A stretch of 64,000 nucleotides of DNA from SIG672 sp045605765. Lineage in GTDB: Bacteria; Bacillota; Clostridia; Oscillospirales; CAG-272. Positions 41,256 to 48,866 of the stretch are shown in pieces. Both the position numbers and the translations under genes were made by a program. The DNA lies in the NCBI GenBank assembly GCA_045605765.1, contig JAZUQQ010000031.1, positions 1 through 64,000 on the forward strand, in the 5' to 3' direction. Position 1 is the stretch's first letter; every line of letters begins with the position of its first letter. Under the pieces are notes generated by a model that saw only the letters and a program-made list of their open reading frames with translations, had not been told where the DNA came from and ran no database searches.

Positions 41256-41942
41256 TTAAAGACCATATTTTAAAAGAAGCTCCTTATAGTTCGAAAAATC
41301 GTTTATTTCAAATGCGACATCAACAGTGTCATCGATTGGCGAGGGAAGCCCCTTTTCCCGAACTGCGATAGTAGCGAGAGCACCGGCGGCGTTGGCGGCT
41401 TTGAAACCGCTTCCCGCATCTTCGAATATAATACATTCAGATGGATCAAGCCCTATTTTGTTAGCTGCGCTTATATATATTTCGGGATCCGGTTTTCCTT
41501 TTATTTTTCCATCTGAATATACTATGTTGTCAAAAGAAAACCATTTGCTTATTTTTAGAAAGTCGAGATAGAAATTGACATTTTTAAGGTCTGAGCCCGT
41601 GGCAAGTGCGTACGGAATTTCTTTTTCTTTTAAATAGTCAAGCATATCGCCTGCTCCCGGTGCAATACGTGCGGATTCGGGATAACGCTTGCAAGCATCA
41701 ATATATTTGTTTTCTTTTGTTTCGGCAAATCTTAGTATTGCTTCTTCGCTCGCGTCCCGATCGAAAAGTTCTTTGTAAATGACACCGTTGGGCTTTCCAA
41801 ATACGTTTTTTATAAGAAAGAGGTCGCTTGGGATTGGTTTTCCTGCTTCTGAAAGACACTCTCTGAAAGCAGCAACGTGAAGCCGAGAATCAAAAAATAA
41901 AGTTCCGTTGAAATCAAATATTATACCCTTAGCAATCTTCAT
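41256..41942 (-). CDS. HAD-family hydrolase with DFNGT motif
   Basis: 228 residues of the beta-phosphoglucomutase-like HAD class with a helical cap. Motif I is FDFNGTL: the nucleophile Asp is present, but the second Asp, usually the general acid, is Asn. Motif II is ATGS and the motif III/IV region shows IIFEDAGSGFKAANAAG. The Asn could slow a phosphatase or mark a distinct activity. I recall the same DFNGTL in other Clostridia HAD proteins, so it is probably not an error. The substrate is unknown. Confidence 0.85.
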   Translation of the reverse strand: MKIAKGIIFDFNGTLFFDSRLHVAAFRECLSEAGKPIPSDLFLIKNVFGKPNGVIYKELFDRDASEEAILRFAETKENKYIDACKRYPESARIAPGAGDMLDYLKEKEIPYALATGSDLKNVNFYLDFLKISKWFSFDNIVYSDGKIKGKPDPEIYISAANKIGLDPSECIIFEDAGSGFKAANAAGALATIAVREKGLPSPIDDTVDVAFEINDFSNYKELLLKYGL

Positions 41943-41985
41943 ATGATGTTCCTACATAAAATATTGTAAAATTGTTTCCTATGAA

Positions 41986-42014
41986 ATTATAGCACCGTTT
42001 TTTGATATTGTCAA
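41986..42014 (-). promoter_or_regulatory. Promoter of the HAD/phosphoribosyltransferase pair
   Basis: TTGACA (42009-42014) and TATAAT (41986-41991) on the minus strand are separated by 17 bases, 43 bases before the ATG. Both hexamers are perfect. Confidence 0.85.
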
Positions 42015-42120
42015 CTGTTTGAAATAACATTTTACCTTGAAATATCTACGGTACGACGGCAATTTTGAGAAAATAAACAAAAAGAATGAAAAAATTTTTT
42101 TATTTTTGTTAAAAAGGGTA

Positions 42121-42149
42121 TTGACAAATGAAAACTGTTATGTTATTAT
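42121..42149 (+). promoter_or_regulatory. Promoter of the tRNA-Gly/tRNA-Arg pair
   Basis: TTGACA (42121-42126) is followed after 17 bases by TATTAT (42144-42149); an overlapping TATAAT begins three bases later. It lies just upstream of tRNA-Gly. Confidence 0.75.
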
Positions 42150-42167
42150 AATGAGGCAGTTCGAAAT

Positions 42168-42238
42168 GCGGGTGTAGCTCAGTGGTAGAGCTCCAGCCTT
42201 CCAAGCTGGCTATGTGGGTTCGATTCCCATCACCCGCT
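42168..42238 (+). tRNA. tRNA-Gly (TCC)
   Basis: The acceptor GCGGGTG pairs with CACCCGC. The anticodon stem CCAGC/GCTGG holds the loop CTTCCAA (anticodon TCC). The T loop is GGGTTCGATTCCC. Length is 71 bases and CCA is not encoded. Confidence 0.97.
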
Positions 42239-42320
42239 TATAAAGTCTGCATAAGACAAAATGAGAGCCGCACCGATCAGTGCGGCTTAAATTTTGAAAA
42301 TGTTTTAAACTATTCGGTAT

Positions 42321-42394
42321 GTACCCTTAGCTCAGCCGGATAGAGCAACTGCCTTCTAAGCAGTAGGTCGAGGGTTCGAATCCCCCAGGGTACG
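42321..42394 (+). tRNA. tRNA-Arg (TCT)
   Basis: The acceptor GTACCCT pairs with AGGGTAC. The anticodon stem ACTGC/GCAGT holds CTTCTAA (anticodon TCT). The T arm is GAGGGTTCGAATCCCCC. Length is 74 bases. It follows tRNA-Gly by 82 bases with no terminator visible between, so it is probably one transcript. Confidence 0.96.
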
Positions 42395-42396
42395 TA

Positions 42397-42424
42397 AAAG
42401 CACTTGCGAAAGCAAGTGCTTTTT
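42397..42424. terminator. Terminator after tRNA-Arg
   Basis: AAAAGCACTTGC and GCAAGTGCTTTT close a GAAA loop and are followed by T's. The core GCACTTGCGAAAGCAAGTG is shared with the terminator after tRNA-His at 43751. Confidence 0.92.
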
Positions 42425-42440
42425 CTTTTTATAATACTTA

Positions 42441-42917
42441 TCATGTATTCAATATCACGATGCCGAGATTAAGATATCCCGCAAATGCAACCCAAAGCGC
42501 ATAAGGAATCTGTAAGTACGCCGCAAGCGGACTGATTTTGTAAAAATCGAATATCACTTTAATTATTATGATAAGCAGAAACACAAGACAAACAAAAGCT
42601 GCAAGAAAGGCGCGGAAACGGAAGAAAATAATACTCCATGCGAAGTTTAGCACTAGATTTAAGGCATATACTGTTAATGCCTTGTCTGCTGCGATTGGTG
42701 CGATTTCTCGATTTGTGTAAACCAAAGCTGCGCCGACCCCCATAAGGACGTAAAGAATCGTCCATACGATAGGGAAGAGTATAGAGGGTGGTGAAAGCGG
42801 CGGAACCTTTATTTCGCCGTATATCTGCATACTGTTCCGTGTGAGTAGAGCAGCCAGACCGCCTACCGCAAGAGCTACTACTACTGATATTAAATAGGGT
42901 TTGATTTTGGTCCACAT
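42441..42917 (-). CDS. tspO: TspO/MBR-family membrane protein
   Basis: 158 residues with five expected membrane helices. The family landmarks VPPLSPPSILFPIVWTILYVLMGVG and ALNLVLNFAWSIIFFRF are present. Bacterial TspO proteins bind porphyrins and other tetrapyrroles and are linked to stress responses. I chose the ATG at 42917 because AAGGTGG lies eight bases before it. The gene stands alone, 80 bases after the Cu/Zn superoxide dismutase gene. Confidence 0.92.
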   Translation of the reverse strand: MWTKIKPYLISVVVALAVGGLAALLTRNSMQIYGEIKVPPLSPPSILFPIVWTILYVLMGVGAALVYTNREIAPIAADKALTVYALNLVLNFAWSIIFFRFRAFLAAFVCLVFLLIIIIKVIFDFYKISPLAAYLQIPYALWVAFAGYLNLGIVILNT

Positions 42918-42997
42918 AAGAAATACCACCTTATATCTTTTGATGGTATAATTTATGCGATAAGTGAGATTATTATATCGTTTTTAAGGTTGTAATT

Positions 42998-43480
42998 TTA
43001 TATTTTTATTGTTCCACAGGCTATTTTCTCGCCCGAATTTCCCGAAGGTTGACTTGTGAAATCGTCTGGAGAAGAATGAATTATTATCGCTTTTCCCACT
43101 ATCTCGCCTATTGTAAAGCGATTTGTAAGGAATACAGAAAAGACGTATCCGTTTACACCGAAAAGAGGAGGCAGGTCTCCTGCGTGATATGGATGAGGAC
43201 AACTTTGAGGGTTGTAGTGCGCTCCTACGTCTGAAAACGGGTCATCAGAGTTTCCGTCAGAGCAGGGGTGTTCGTGTAAATGAAAGCCAAATATCGGTCT
43301 TATGCACTGATCATTATCTTTGGGAAGTCCGCATATTTCGGCGGTAACGAGAACAGCGCATGCGGCATGATAGAAGCGAACTTCGCCTCGTATGCAGGGA
43401 TATTTCTGACTTCCTATGATGTATGCTCTCGCATCTGGACGTCTGCGAAGCAGTGAGGGAAAATCGCTATAATTATTCAT
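42998..43480 (-). CDS. sodC: Cu/Zn superoxide dismutase family protein
   Basis: 160 residues. All expected metal ligands are present: copper His67 and His69 in GFHLHEHP, bridging His88 in GAHYNP, zinc His96, His99 and Asp102, and the last copper His135 in IIIHSSPDD. Cys73 and Cys155 can form the structural disulfide. No signal peptide is seen, whereas most bacterial SodC proteins are exported, so it would act in the cytoplasm or be exported by an unknown route. I chose the ATG at 43480, which has GAAAGGA upstream. Confidence 0.9.
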   Translation of the reverse strand: MNNYSDFPSLLRRRPDARAYIIGSQKYPCIRGEVRFYHAACAVLVTAEICGLPKDNDQCIRPIFGFHLHEHPCSDGNSDDPFSDVGAHYNPQSCPHPYHAGDLPPLFGVNGYVFSVFLTNRFTIGEIVGKAIIIHSSPDDFTSQPSGNSGEKIACGTIKI

Positions 43481-43612
43481 GTTTAGATTCCTTTCAGAAT
43501 AAATTTGAAGGTTTACTATAATCATATATGCAAAAATGTAGTGATGTGTTAAAATGTGTTATGCGAATAATGCTAGTAAAATGAAAAAATAAAAATAATT
43601 TCATTTTTCCTA

Positions 43613-43641
43613 TTGACAACCAGATTTTTTTGTGATATAAT
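43613..43641 (+). promoter_or_regulatory. Promoter of tRNA-His
   Basis: TTGACA (43613-43618) and TATAAT (43636-43641) are both perfect and spaced 17 bases, 29 bases before the tRNA. Confidence 0.85.
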
Positions 43642-43670
43642 CGCACCGTTGACTAAACGGACGCAAATAT

Positions 43671-43745
43671 GGAGGGCGTAGCTCACTTGGTTAGAGCGCC
43701 AGGTTGTGGCCCTGGAGGTAGTGGGTTCGATTCCCATCGCTCTCC
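43671..43745 (+). tRNA. tRNA-His (GTG)
   Basis: The acceptor GAGGGCG pairs with CGCTCTC, with the encoded extra G at -1 (43671) opposite C73, the hallmark of tRNA-His. The anticodon stem CCAGG/CCTGG holds TTGTGGC (anticodon GTG). CCA is not encoded. Confidence 0.96.
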
Positions 43746-43750
43746 CTTTC

Positions 43751-43782
43751 AAAACAGCACTTGCGAAAGCAAGTGTTGTTTT
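43751..43782 (+). terminator. Terminator after tRNA-His
   Basis: AAAACAGCACTTGC pairs with GCAAGTGTTGTTTT around a GAAA loop, followed by T's. Its core matches the terminator at 42397. Confidence 0.9.
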
Positions 43783-43862
43783 GTTTTTATCATGACATTT
43801 ATATCTAAATTGTTAACTTTGTTAAAAAGTGTAACAAAAAAGTTAATTTGATGATTTTCCTA

Positions 43863-43891
43863 TTGTAATTGCAAAAAATATATTGTATAAT
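43863..43891 (+). promoter_or_regulatory. Promoter of the deaminase gene
   Basis: TTGTAA (43863-43868) and TATAAT (43886-43891) are 17 bases apart, about 80 bases before the ATG. An inverted repeat TTTGTTA-N7-TAACAAA (43818-43838) lies just upstream and could be an operator. Confidence 0.65.
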
Positions 43892-43970
43892 ATGTTATTA
43901 AATTTGGTTTTTGTGCGCATTTGGATTTTAAACAGAAAATCATACATAACGCGAAAGGTACGATACGATT

Positions 43971-44459
43971 ATGGAAAGAATAAGCAAACCTAATTATTAT
44001 CTTGATATTGCCCAGACAGTGGCGACAAGATCGACCTGTCTGCGCAAAAAATTCGGCGCGGTTATCGTTAAAGATGATACGATAGTGTCTACCGGCTACA
44101 ACGGGGCACCACGAGGTAGGAAGAACTGCAACGAAATAGGAAGCTGTATGCGTGATGATCTGGGCATTCCAAGAGGTGAGAGATACGAGCTTTGCCGATC
44201 TGTACACGCAGAGCAGAACGCAATAATTGCTGCATCGAGAGAGCGTATGATCGGTGCGACACTTTATCTTGCTTGCCTTGACGGTAAAACTGGTGAGCTT
44301 GTAGGTGATGTTATGTGCTGTATGATGTGTAAGCGTACAGTTATAAACGCAGGTATCGAGACCGTAGTAATAAGGACGAGTGAAAGCGATTTTAAAACGG
44401 TAAGAGTCTATGACTGGATAATAAACGATGATAGTCTTTCGGGTGTCTTCGGATACTGA
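43971..44459 (+). CDS. Deoxycytidylate deaminase-family protein (ComEB-like)
   Basis: 162 residues. The zinc site is formed by HAEQNAI (His and catalytic Glu, about residue 80) and the later MCCMMC cysteines, in place of the usual PCxxC. An additional Cys/His-bearing loop (CNEIGSCMRDDLGIPRG) is typical of dCMP deaminases. It deaminates dCMP to dUMP for thymidylate synthesis. It is the first gene of a plus-strand series running to tsaD. Confidence 0.88.
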   Translation: MERISKPNYYLDIAQTVATRSTCLRKKFGAVIVKDDTIVSTGYNGAPRGRKNCNEIGSCMRDDLGIPRGERYELCRSVHAEQNAIIAASRERMIGATLYLACLDGKTGELVGDVMCCMMCKRTVINAGIETVVIRTSESDFKTVRVYDWIINDDSLSGVFGY

Positions 44460-44490
44460 TATTACGTAATGCGGATTATAGAGTAAAAAA

Positions 44491-45219
44491 ATGAGTAAAA
44501 AAACAAAAAAGCAAACAGTTAAGGCAGTACCGCAAAAGGAAAAATTCAATATTATACCTTGGCTTATCGTGCTTGGCGCGATACTGCTTATTCTAGGTAT
44601 AGTTTTTCTCGTCGATTTATTTGAGGATTTTCACTATGTTCGAAAATTCATATTTGACTATTCTACGGGTGAACTTATCGATAAGAAGAATGATATAACC
44701 TATATCGAAGCCCCCGTTTGCTACGAACCTGTTAGAATATCAAAGAAGCCTTACGCAAAAGACGGCGATAGAGAATATTATCAACTTGGATATCTCGATA
44801 AGGACGGAAACGAACAGCTTGTCGATACCTCTAAAATGCTTGCGACCTCTAAGGAACAGGGCTCATATATTTACTATAACGCTAAGGCGCAGTCGCTTCC
44901 GTCGCTTGAAGAATTCGCCGCAAACTCTGTTTTTATATGTGACGTCAATTATAACACAAGAGACGAGCTCAGTGAAAGTGAAGCCAATATACTCGTTAAT
45001 GCAATAATCAACGGAGAAAAAACACACGTTGAGGGAGCGGATGCCATATTCGTTCTGAGATTTCGTTCATCCGAGTATCCTTGGATGTCTTACTGCCTTG
45101 ATCTCTACTACAAAAACAAGGAATTTTATATCTACGATATGTCTCAAAAGAAAGCCATAATTCTTCCGTCAAATGTGCAAAAGCTTTTTGACGAAGATCT
45201 GCTTTCGATGTTTAAATAA
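44491..45219 (+). CDS. Single-pass membrane protein of unknown function
   Basis: 242 residues. A Lys-rich N-terminus is followed by one membrane helix (about 24-43, IIPWLIVLGAILLILGIVFLV) and a soluble domain of about 195 residues with many Tyr and Asp, likely outside. No family was recognised. It lies 31 bases after the deaminase gene and 21 before rimI on the same strand, so it is probably co-transcribed. Confidence 0.75.
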   Translation: MSKKTKKQTVKAVPQKEKFNIIPWLIVLGAILLILGIVFLVDLFEDFHYVRKFIFDYSTGELIDKKNDITYIEAPVCYEPVRISKKPYAKDGDREYYQLGYLDKDGNEQLVDTSKMLATSKEQGSYIYYNAKAQSLPSLEEFAANSVFICDVNYNTRDELSESEANILVNAIINGEKTHVEGADAIFVLRFRSSEYPWMSYCLDLYYKNKEFYIYDMSQKKAIILPSNVQKLFDEDLLSMFK

Positions 45220-45240
45220 TATACCCTCGGAGATGAATAA

Positions 45241-45696
45241 ATGAATCCGATGATAGTGCCGTTTGACGAAACGTACCTTGACGGTATAATCAACATAGAA
45301 AATGCATCTTTTACCGATCCTTGGTCACGGGATGCGTTTGTTAGTAGCAGTAAAATGCCGTTTTACGAATTTTATCTTGCGCTTGATCCACAGGGTGAGC
45401 TTTGCGGATATATTATTATTACTAGCATCTCTCCTGAATGTGAGATACTAGATATAGCAGTATCTCCAAAGTATAGACGACAGGGAATTGCCGATAAGCT
45501 TATTTCATTTGTATGTGATAAATCATATGAAAAAGAGTGTGATACACTGATGCTTGAAGTCAGAGAGTCTAACGCGCCCGCAAGAGCACTTTACGAAAAA
45601 AACGGATTCAATGTGGTAGGACGTCGTAGATCTTACTACAAAAATCCAACCGAAGATGCGATACTTATGGACAAACGGATAGCTCAAAACAAGTAG
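45241..45696 (+). CDS. rimI: Ribosomal-protein-alanine N-acetyltransferase RimI
   Basis: 151-residue GNAT acetyltransferase. The acetyl-CoA loop is YRRQGIADKL, preceded by ILDIAVSPK, and the C-terminal ARALYEKNGFNVVGRRRSYYKNP is typical of RimI. RimI often lies beside tsaD, which is the case here with one small gene between. Confidence 0.92.
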   Translation: MNPMIVPFDETYLDGIINIENASFTDPWSRDAFVSSSKMPFYEFYLALDPQGELCGYIIITSISPECEILDIAVSPKYRRQGIADKLISFVCDKSYEKECDTLMLEVRESNAPARALYEKNGFNVVGRRRSYYKNPTEDAILMDKRIAQNK

Positions 45697-45711
45697 GGAG
45701 TAGTTATAAAT

Positions 45712-46266
45712 ATGAAAAGAATTTTATATGATGTTCTTCAAAAGCTCGGAATATTTTTTCTTCTGAACTTTGCCGTAATACTCGTATATTTTCTGGTTTG
45801 GCTTGTTTTTAAAATACCTGTCATAAACGAAATTAATGACAGATTCGTTGATAAAAACACGCTTAATACGGTGCTTTATCTCCTTTACGCAGTATCATAT
45901 TATATTTTTGCGGCGCTTATCGTATGCAAAAATTCTTCTGCAAGAACCGCATATCTGAACGCTACCGCAGACAACGGATATTCTTTTAAAAGAGATGTCG
46001 GAGAGTATATGCGTGGATCGTGTATAAGCGATATGATAGCCTCGGTCCTTCTTTCGGCTATTTCATTTGCATTTATCGGTATTTTTGATACAAGTAAATT
46101 CTTACGCCTTCTTTTGCTACCGCAATACAGCCTTTCATATTTTATAGGAATCTTTGGTGGAGCAGTATTCTATGCGATTTTTACAGCATTTTTTGTGTTT
46201 GCAATCACTGTTTCTGCACAGTTTATCTGGAATAAAAAACGACTTGGCGGAAAAACACAGGACTGA
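45712..46266 (+). CDS. Multi-pass membrane protein of unknown function
   Basis: 184 residues with about five hydrophobic segments (near 13-38, 53-73, 103-125, 132-152 and 153-172) and a short basic C-terminus. No conserved motif was recognised. It is wedged between rimI and tsaD on the same strand with short gaps (15 and 33 bases). Confidence 0.75.
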   Translation: MKRILYDVLQKLGIFFLLNFAVILVYFLVWLVFKIPVINEINDRFVDKNTLNTVLYLLYAVSYYIFAALIVCKNSSARTAYLNATADNGYSFKRDVGEYMRGSCISDMIASVLLSAISFAFIGIFDTSKFLRLLLLPQYSLSYFIGIFGGAVFYAIFTAFFVFAITVSAQFIWNKKRLGGKTQD

Positions 46267-46299
46267 CGATTTCTAATTACCGAAAAGGAATTTTCTAAA

Positions 46300-47307
46300 A
46301 TGTTAATTTTGGCTTTTGAGTCCTCCTGCGACGAAACTTCGGTTGCGGTCGCAGAGATAGAAAATGATATATATAAGATTCGCTCTAATATCGTGGCTTC
46401 TCAGATAACGATGCACACACTTTACGGTGGCGTTGTTCCCGAAATAGCGAGCCGTGCGCATACCGAGGCTATATCTAAGCTTACTTATGATGCGCTTGCT
46501 GAGGCAAGTCTTACTCCAGACGATATAGACTGCGTTGCGGTTACCTCAAATCCCGGACTTATAGGTGCGCTTCTTGTCGGAGTGGGTTATGCAAAGGGGT
46601 GGGCGTATGCTCATAAGAAGCCTATAGTTGCCGTAAATCATATTAAAGGGCACACCGCGGCGGCATATTACTCGCACGAGGGGCTTAAAGCACCTTTCTT
46701 TGCTCTTGTTGCATCCGGTGGTCATACATCGATGATGGATGTAAAAAGTCCTACCGAATATATAACTGTCGGTCGTACTCGTGACGATGCGGCAGGTGAA
46801 GCTTTTGATAAGGTGGCCCGTCTTCTCGGTATCGGTTATCCGGGTGGAGCTATAATGGATGAGCTTGCATACAAAGGTAACGACAAGGCAATAAAGCTTC
46901 CGTGTCCCGCGATTCCCGACGGTATTGATTTTTCATTCAGCGGACTTAAAACGGCAGTAATAAATTATGTAAATAGTGAAAGACAGCGCGGAAATGCAAT
47001 ATCTCACGCCGATATCGCGGCATCCTTTTCGGCAACAGTCGTTAAGGCGATAATTACAAATCTCGAAAAAGCACATGATATTTACGACTTTAAAACACTC
47101 GTTATCGCGGGAGGAGTTGCCGCAAATTCACATATTCGCGCCGCAACTGCCGAGTTTGCAGAAAAGCGCAGGATAAGACTGTGCATACCTGACAAATCGC
47201 TATGCGGAGATAACGCGGCAATGATAGCGGCGCAAGGTTATCACGAGTATCTTGCGGGAAATATAGCAGACAGTTCGCTTAACGCTTACTCATATCAGGC
47301 AACCTAA
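46300..47307 (+). CDS. tsaD: tRNA threonylcarbamoyladenosine transferase TsaD
   Basis: 335-residue ASKHA protein that transfers the threonylcarbamoyl group to A37 of tRNAs reading ANN codons. The metal motif HIKGHTAAAYYSH and the SGGHT segment are intact, and LAFESSCDETSVAV opens the protein. TsaB and TsaE partners are not in this window. Confidence 0.96.
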   Translation: MLILAFESSCDETSVAVAEIENDIYKIRSNIVASQITMHTLYGGVVPEIASRAHTEAISKLTYDALAEASLTPDDIDCVAVTSNPGLIGALLVGVGYAKGWAYAHKKPIVAVNHIKGHTAAAYYSHEGLKAPFFALVASGGHTSMMDVKSPTEYITVGRTRDDAAGEAFDKVARLLGIGYPGGAIMDELAYKGNDKAIKLPCPAIPDGIDFSFSGLKTAVINYVNSERQRGNAISHADIAASFSATVVKAIITNLEKAHDIYDFKTLVIAGGVAANSHIRAATAEFAEKRRIRLCIPDKSLCGDNAAMIAAQGYHEYLAGNIADSSLNAYSYQAT

Positions 47308-47642
47308 AAAATCGTGATTTTATACAATTTTTTTGATCAAAAGAGCTGTTTAGAGCGAAAAAATGTATATTTTTTTATATATACATTCCGCAAAAAAGAT
47401 TTGTTCACCGCATTATAAACAGATATCCAAAGGAACATTTTGACAAAAACTCGAAGATTTCGGGTCAAGTTGTGGAAAACCCTGTGGATTCTGTGGAATA
47501 CTTTATCAAGCAGAAGTAAGAAAATTATACCGAATATACATATTGCAATTTGCACAAAACATTTTTCGGTACTGATTTATAACGAAATACAAAAACATTT
47601 TTATGTTTAAGCAATAAAATTTTATAAAGTGAGGTCAAAACA
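47308..47642 (+). other. Non-coding gap before the isocitrate dehydrogenase-like gene
   Basis: This 335-base AT-rich gap holds a perfect 9-bp inverted repeat, AATGTATAT-N8-ATATACATT (47362-47370 and 47379-47387). It also holds three TGTGGA motifs in 27 bases (47471, 47483, 47492). The latter resemble halves of DnaA boxes but lack the final TAA. A ribosome site, GTGAGG, precedes the ATG at 47643. No convincing gene or strong promoter was found. Confidence 0.5.
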
Positions 47643-48833
47643 ATGGCAGAAAAAGTGATCGTAAAAGAAAAATACGCAAACGAGATCGACAGCGCGGTAG
47701 AGAAGTACAGAAAGCTTCTTGAATCTCAGCTTGAGAGAGTTGAACGCATAAATTCATCGCGCGAAACAGTCGATTATAAATCGCTTGATAAAATAATAAT
47801 CGGCGTATGCGGCGGAGACGGAATCGGTCCGGTTATCACGGGCGCGGCTATGAAGGTTCTTGAATATCTTCTTGACGGCGAGGTCAAAAAGGGAAAGGTA
47901 GAATTCAAGGTCATTGACGGTCTCACCATCGAAAACAGAGCTGCGCAGAACAAAGCTATCCCCGAGGATGTTCTCGAAGAGCTAAAAAAATGCACCGTTA
48001 TACTTAAAGGACCTACCACTACTCCTCGTGCAGGAGATCCTTGGCCGAATATAGAGAGCGCAAACGTAGCTATGCGTAAGGAGCTCGATCTTTTCGCAAA
48101 CGTACGTCCTGTCAAGGTACCCGAAAAGGGAATAGACTGGACATTTTTCCGTGAGAACACCGAGGGAAGCTACGCGGTCGGAAGTCAGGGCGTAAACGTA
48201 ACTGATGATCTCGCACTCGATTTCTGTGTTACCACAACTGAAGGAACGGAGAGAATTGCCCGTCTTGCATTTGAATTTGCCCGTGCAAACGGCAAAAAAC
48301 GTGTTTCTATAGTTACCAAGGCGAACGTTATAAAGACGACTGACGGTAAATTCCTGCGTATCTGCGAAGAGATCGCAAAGGAATATCCTGAAATCACTAC
48401 TGACGAGTGGTTTATAGATATTATGACCGCAAAGCTCGTTGATGAAAAACGTCGTACCGATTTTCAGGTGTTTATCCTTCCCAACCTTTACGGAGATATT
48501 ATCACCGACGAAGCGGCAGAATTCCAAGGCGGTGTAGGAACGGCGGGAAGTGCTAATATCGGTAAGAAATATGCGATGTTCGAGGCTATCCACGGAAGCG
48601 CACCCAGAATGGTAAAGGAAGGACGCGCTAAGTATGCTGATCCTTGTTCGACCCTTCGTGCGGCGGCTCTCCTTCTTTCGCATATTGGATATCAAGATGA
48701 GTCTGATAAGCTTTCGGCGGCACTTGATAAGTGTATGTTTGTAGAAAAGAAGCTTACTGTTACCGGACGCGACACTGGAGCAACCTGCGAGCAATTTGCC
48801 GACTATGTTACCGAAACGCTCAAATTACTTTGA
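47643..48833 (+). CDS. Isocitrate/isopropylmalate dehydrogenase-family protein
   Basis: 396 residues. After an N-terminal extension of about 55 residues comes the fold start IIIGVCGGDGIGP. The substrate-binding region shows FRENTEGSYAVGSQG, and the metal/NAD region LPNLYGDIITDEAAEFQGGVGTAGSANIG. The context (no leu genes, a citrate synthase-like gene nearby, rex directly downstream) favours isocitrate dehydrogenase making 2-oxoglutarate. Cofactor preference was not read out. Confidence 0.85.
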   Translation: MAEKVIVKEKYANEIDSAVEKYRKLLESQLERVERINSSRETVDYKSLDKIIIGVCGGDGIGPVITGAAMKVLEYLLDGEVKKGKVEFKVIDGLTIENRAAQNKAIPEDVLEELKKCTVILKGPTTTPRAGDPWPNIESANVAMRKELDLFANVRPVKVPEKGIDWTFFRENTEGSYAVGSQGVNVTDDLALDFCVTTTEGTERIARLAFEFARANGKKRVSIVTKANVIKTTDGKFLRICEEIAKEYPEITTDEWFIDIMTAKLVDEKRRTDFQVFILPNLYGDIITDEAAEFQGGVGTAGSANIGKKYAMFEAIHGSAPRMVKEGRAKYADPCSTLRAAALLLSHIGYQDESDKLSAALDKCMFVEKKLTVTGRDTGATCEQFADYVTETLKLL

Positions 48834-48866
48834 GGTCTAAAATAATTAAGATACGGAGATAAAACA

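Noticed and set aside
43669..43851. Plus-strand frame of 60 codons over tRNA-His
   Set aside because: It overlaps the whole tRNA-His gene and its terminator, which explain the sequence.
47471..47497. Chromosome origin (oriC) near dnaD and dnaI-like genes
   Set aside because: There are no full DnaA boxes, no AT-rich unwinding element with box arrays, and no dnaA, dnaN or gyrB near. Kept only as a weak motif cluster.
47337..47555. Minus-strand hydrophobic frame of 72 codons
   Set aside because: It has no ribosome site, and its hydrophobic residues come from A/T-rich non-coding DNA around an inverted repeat.
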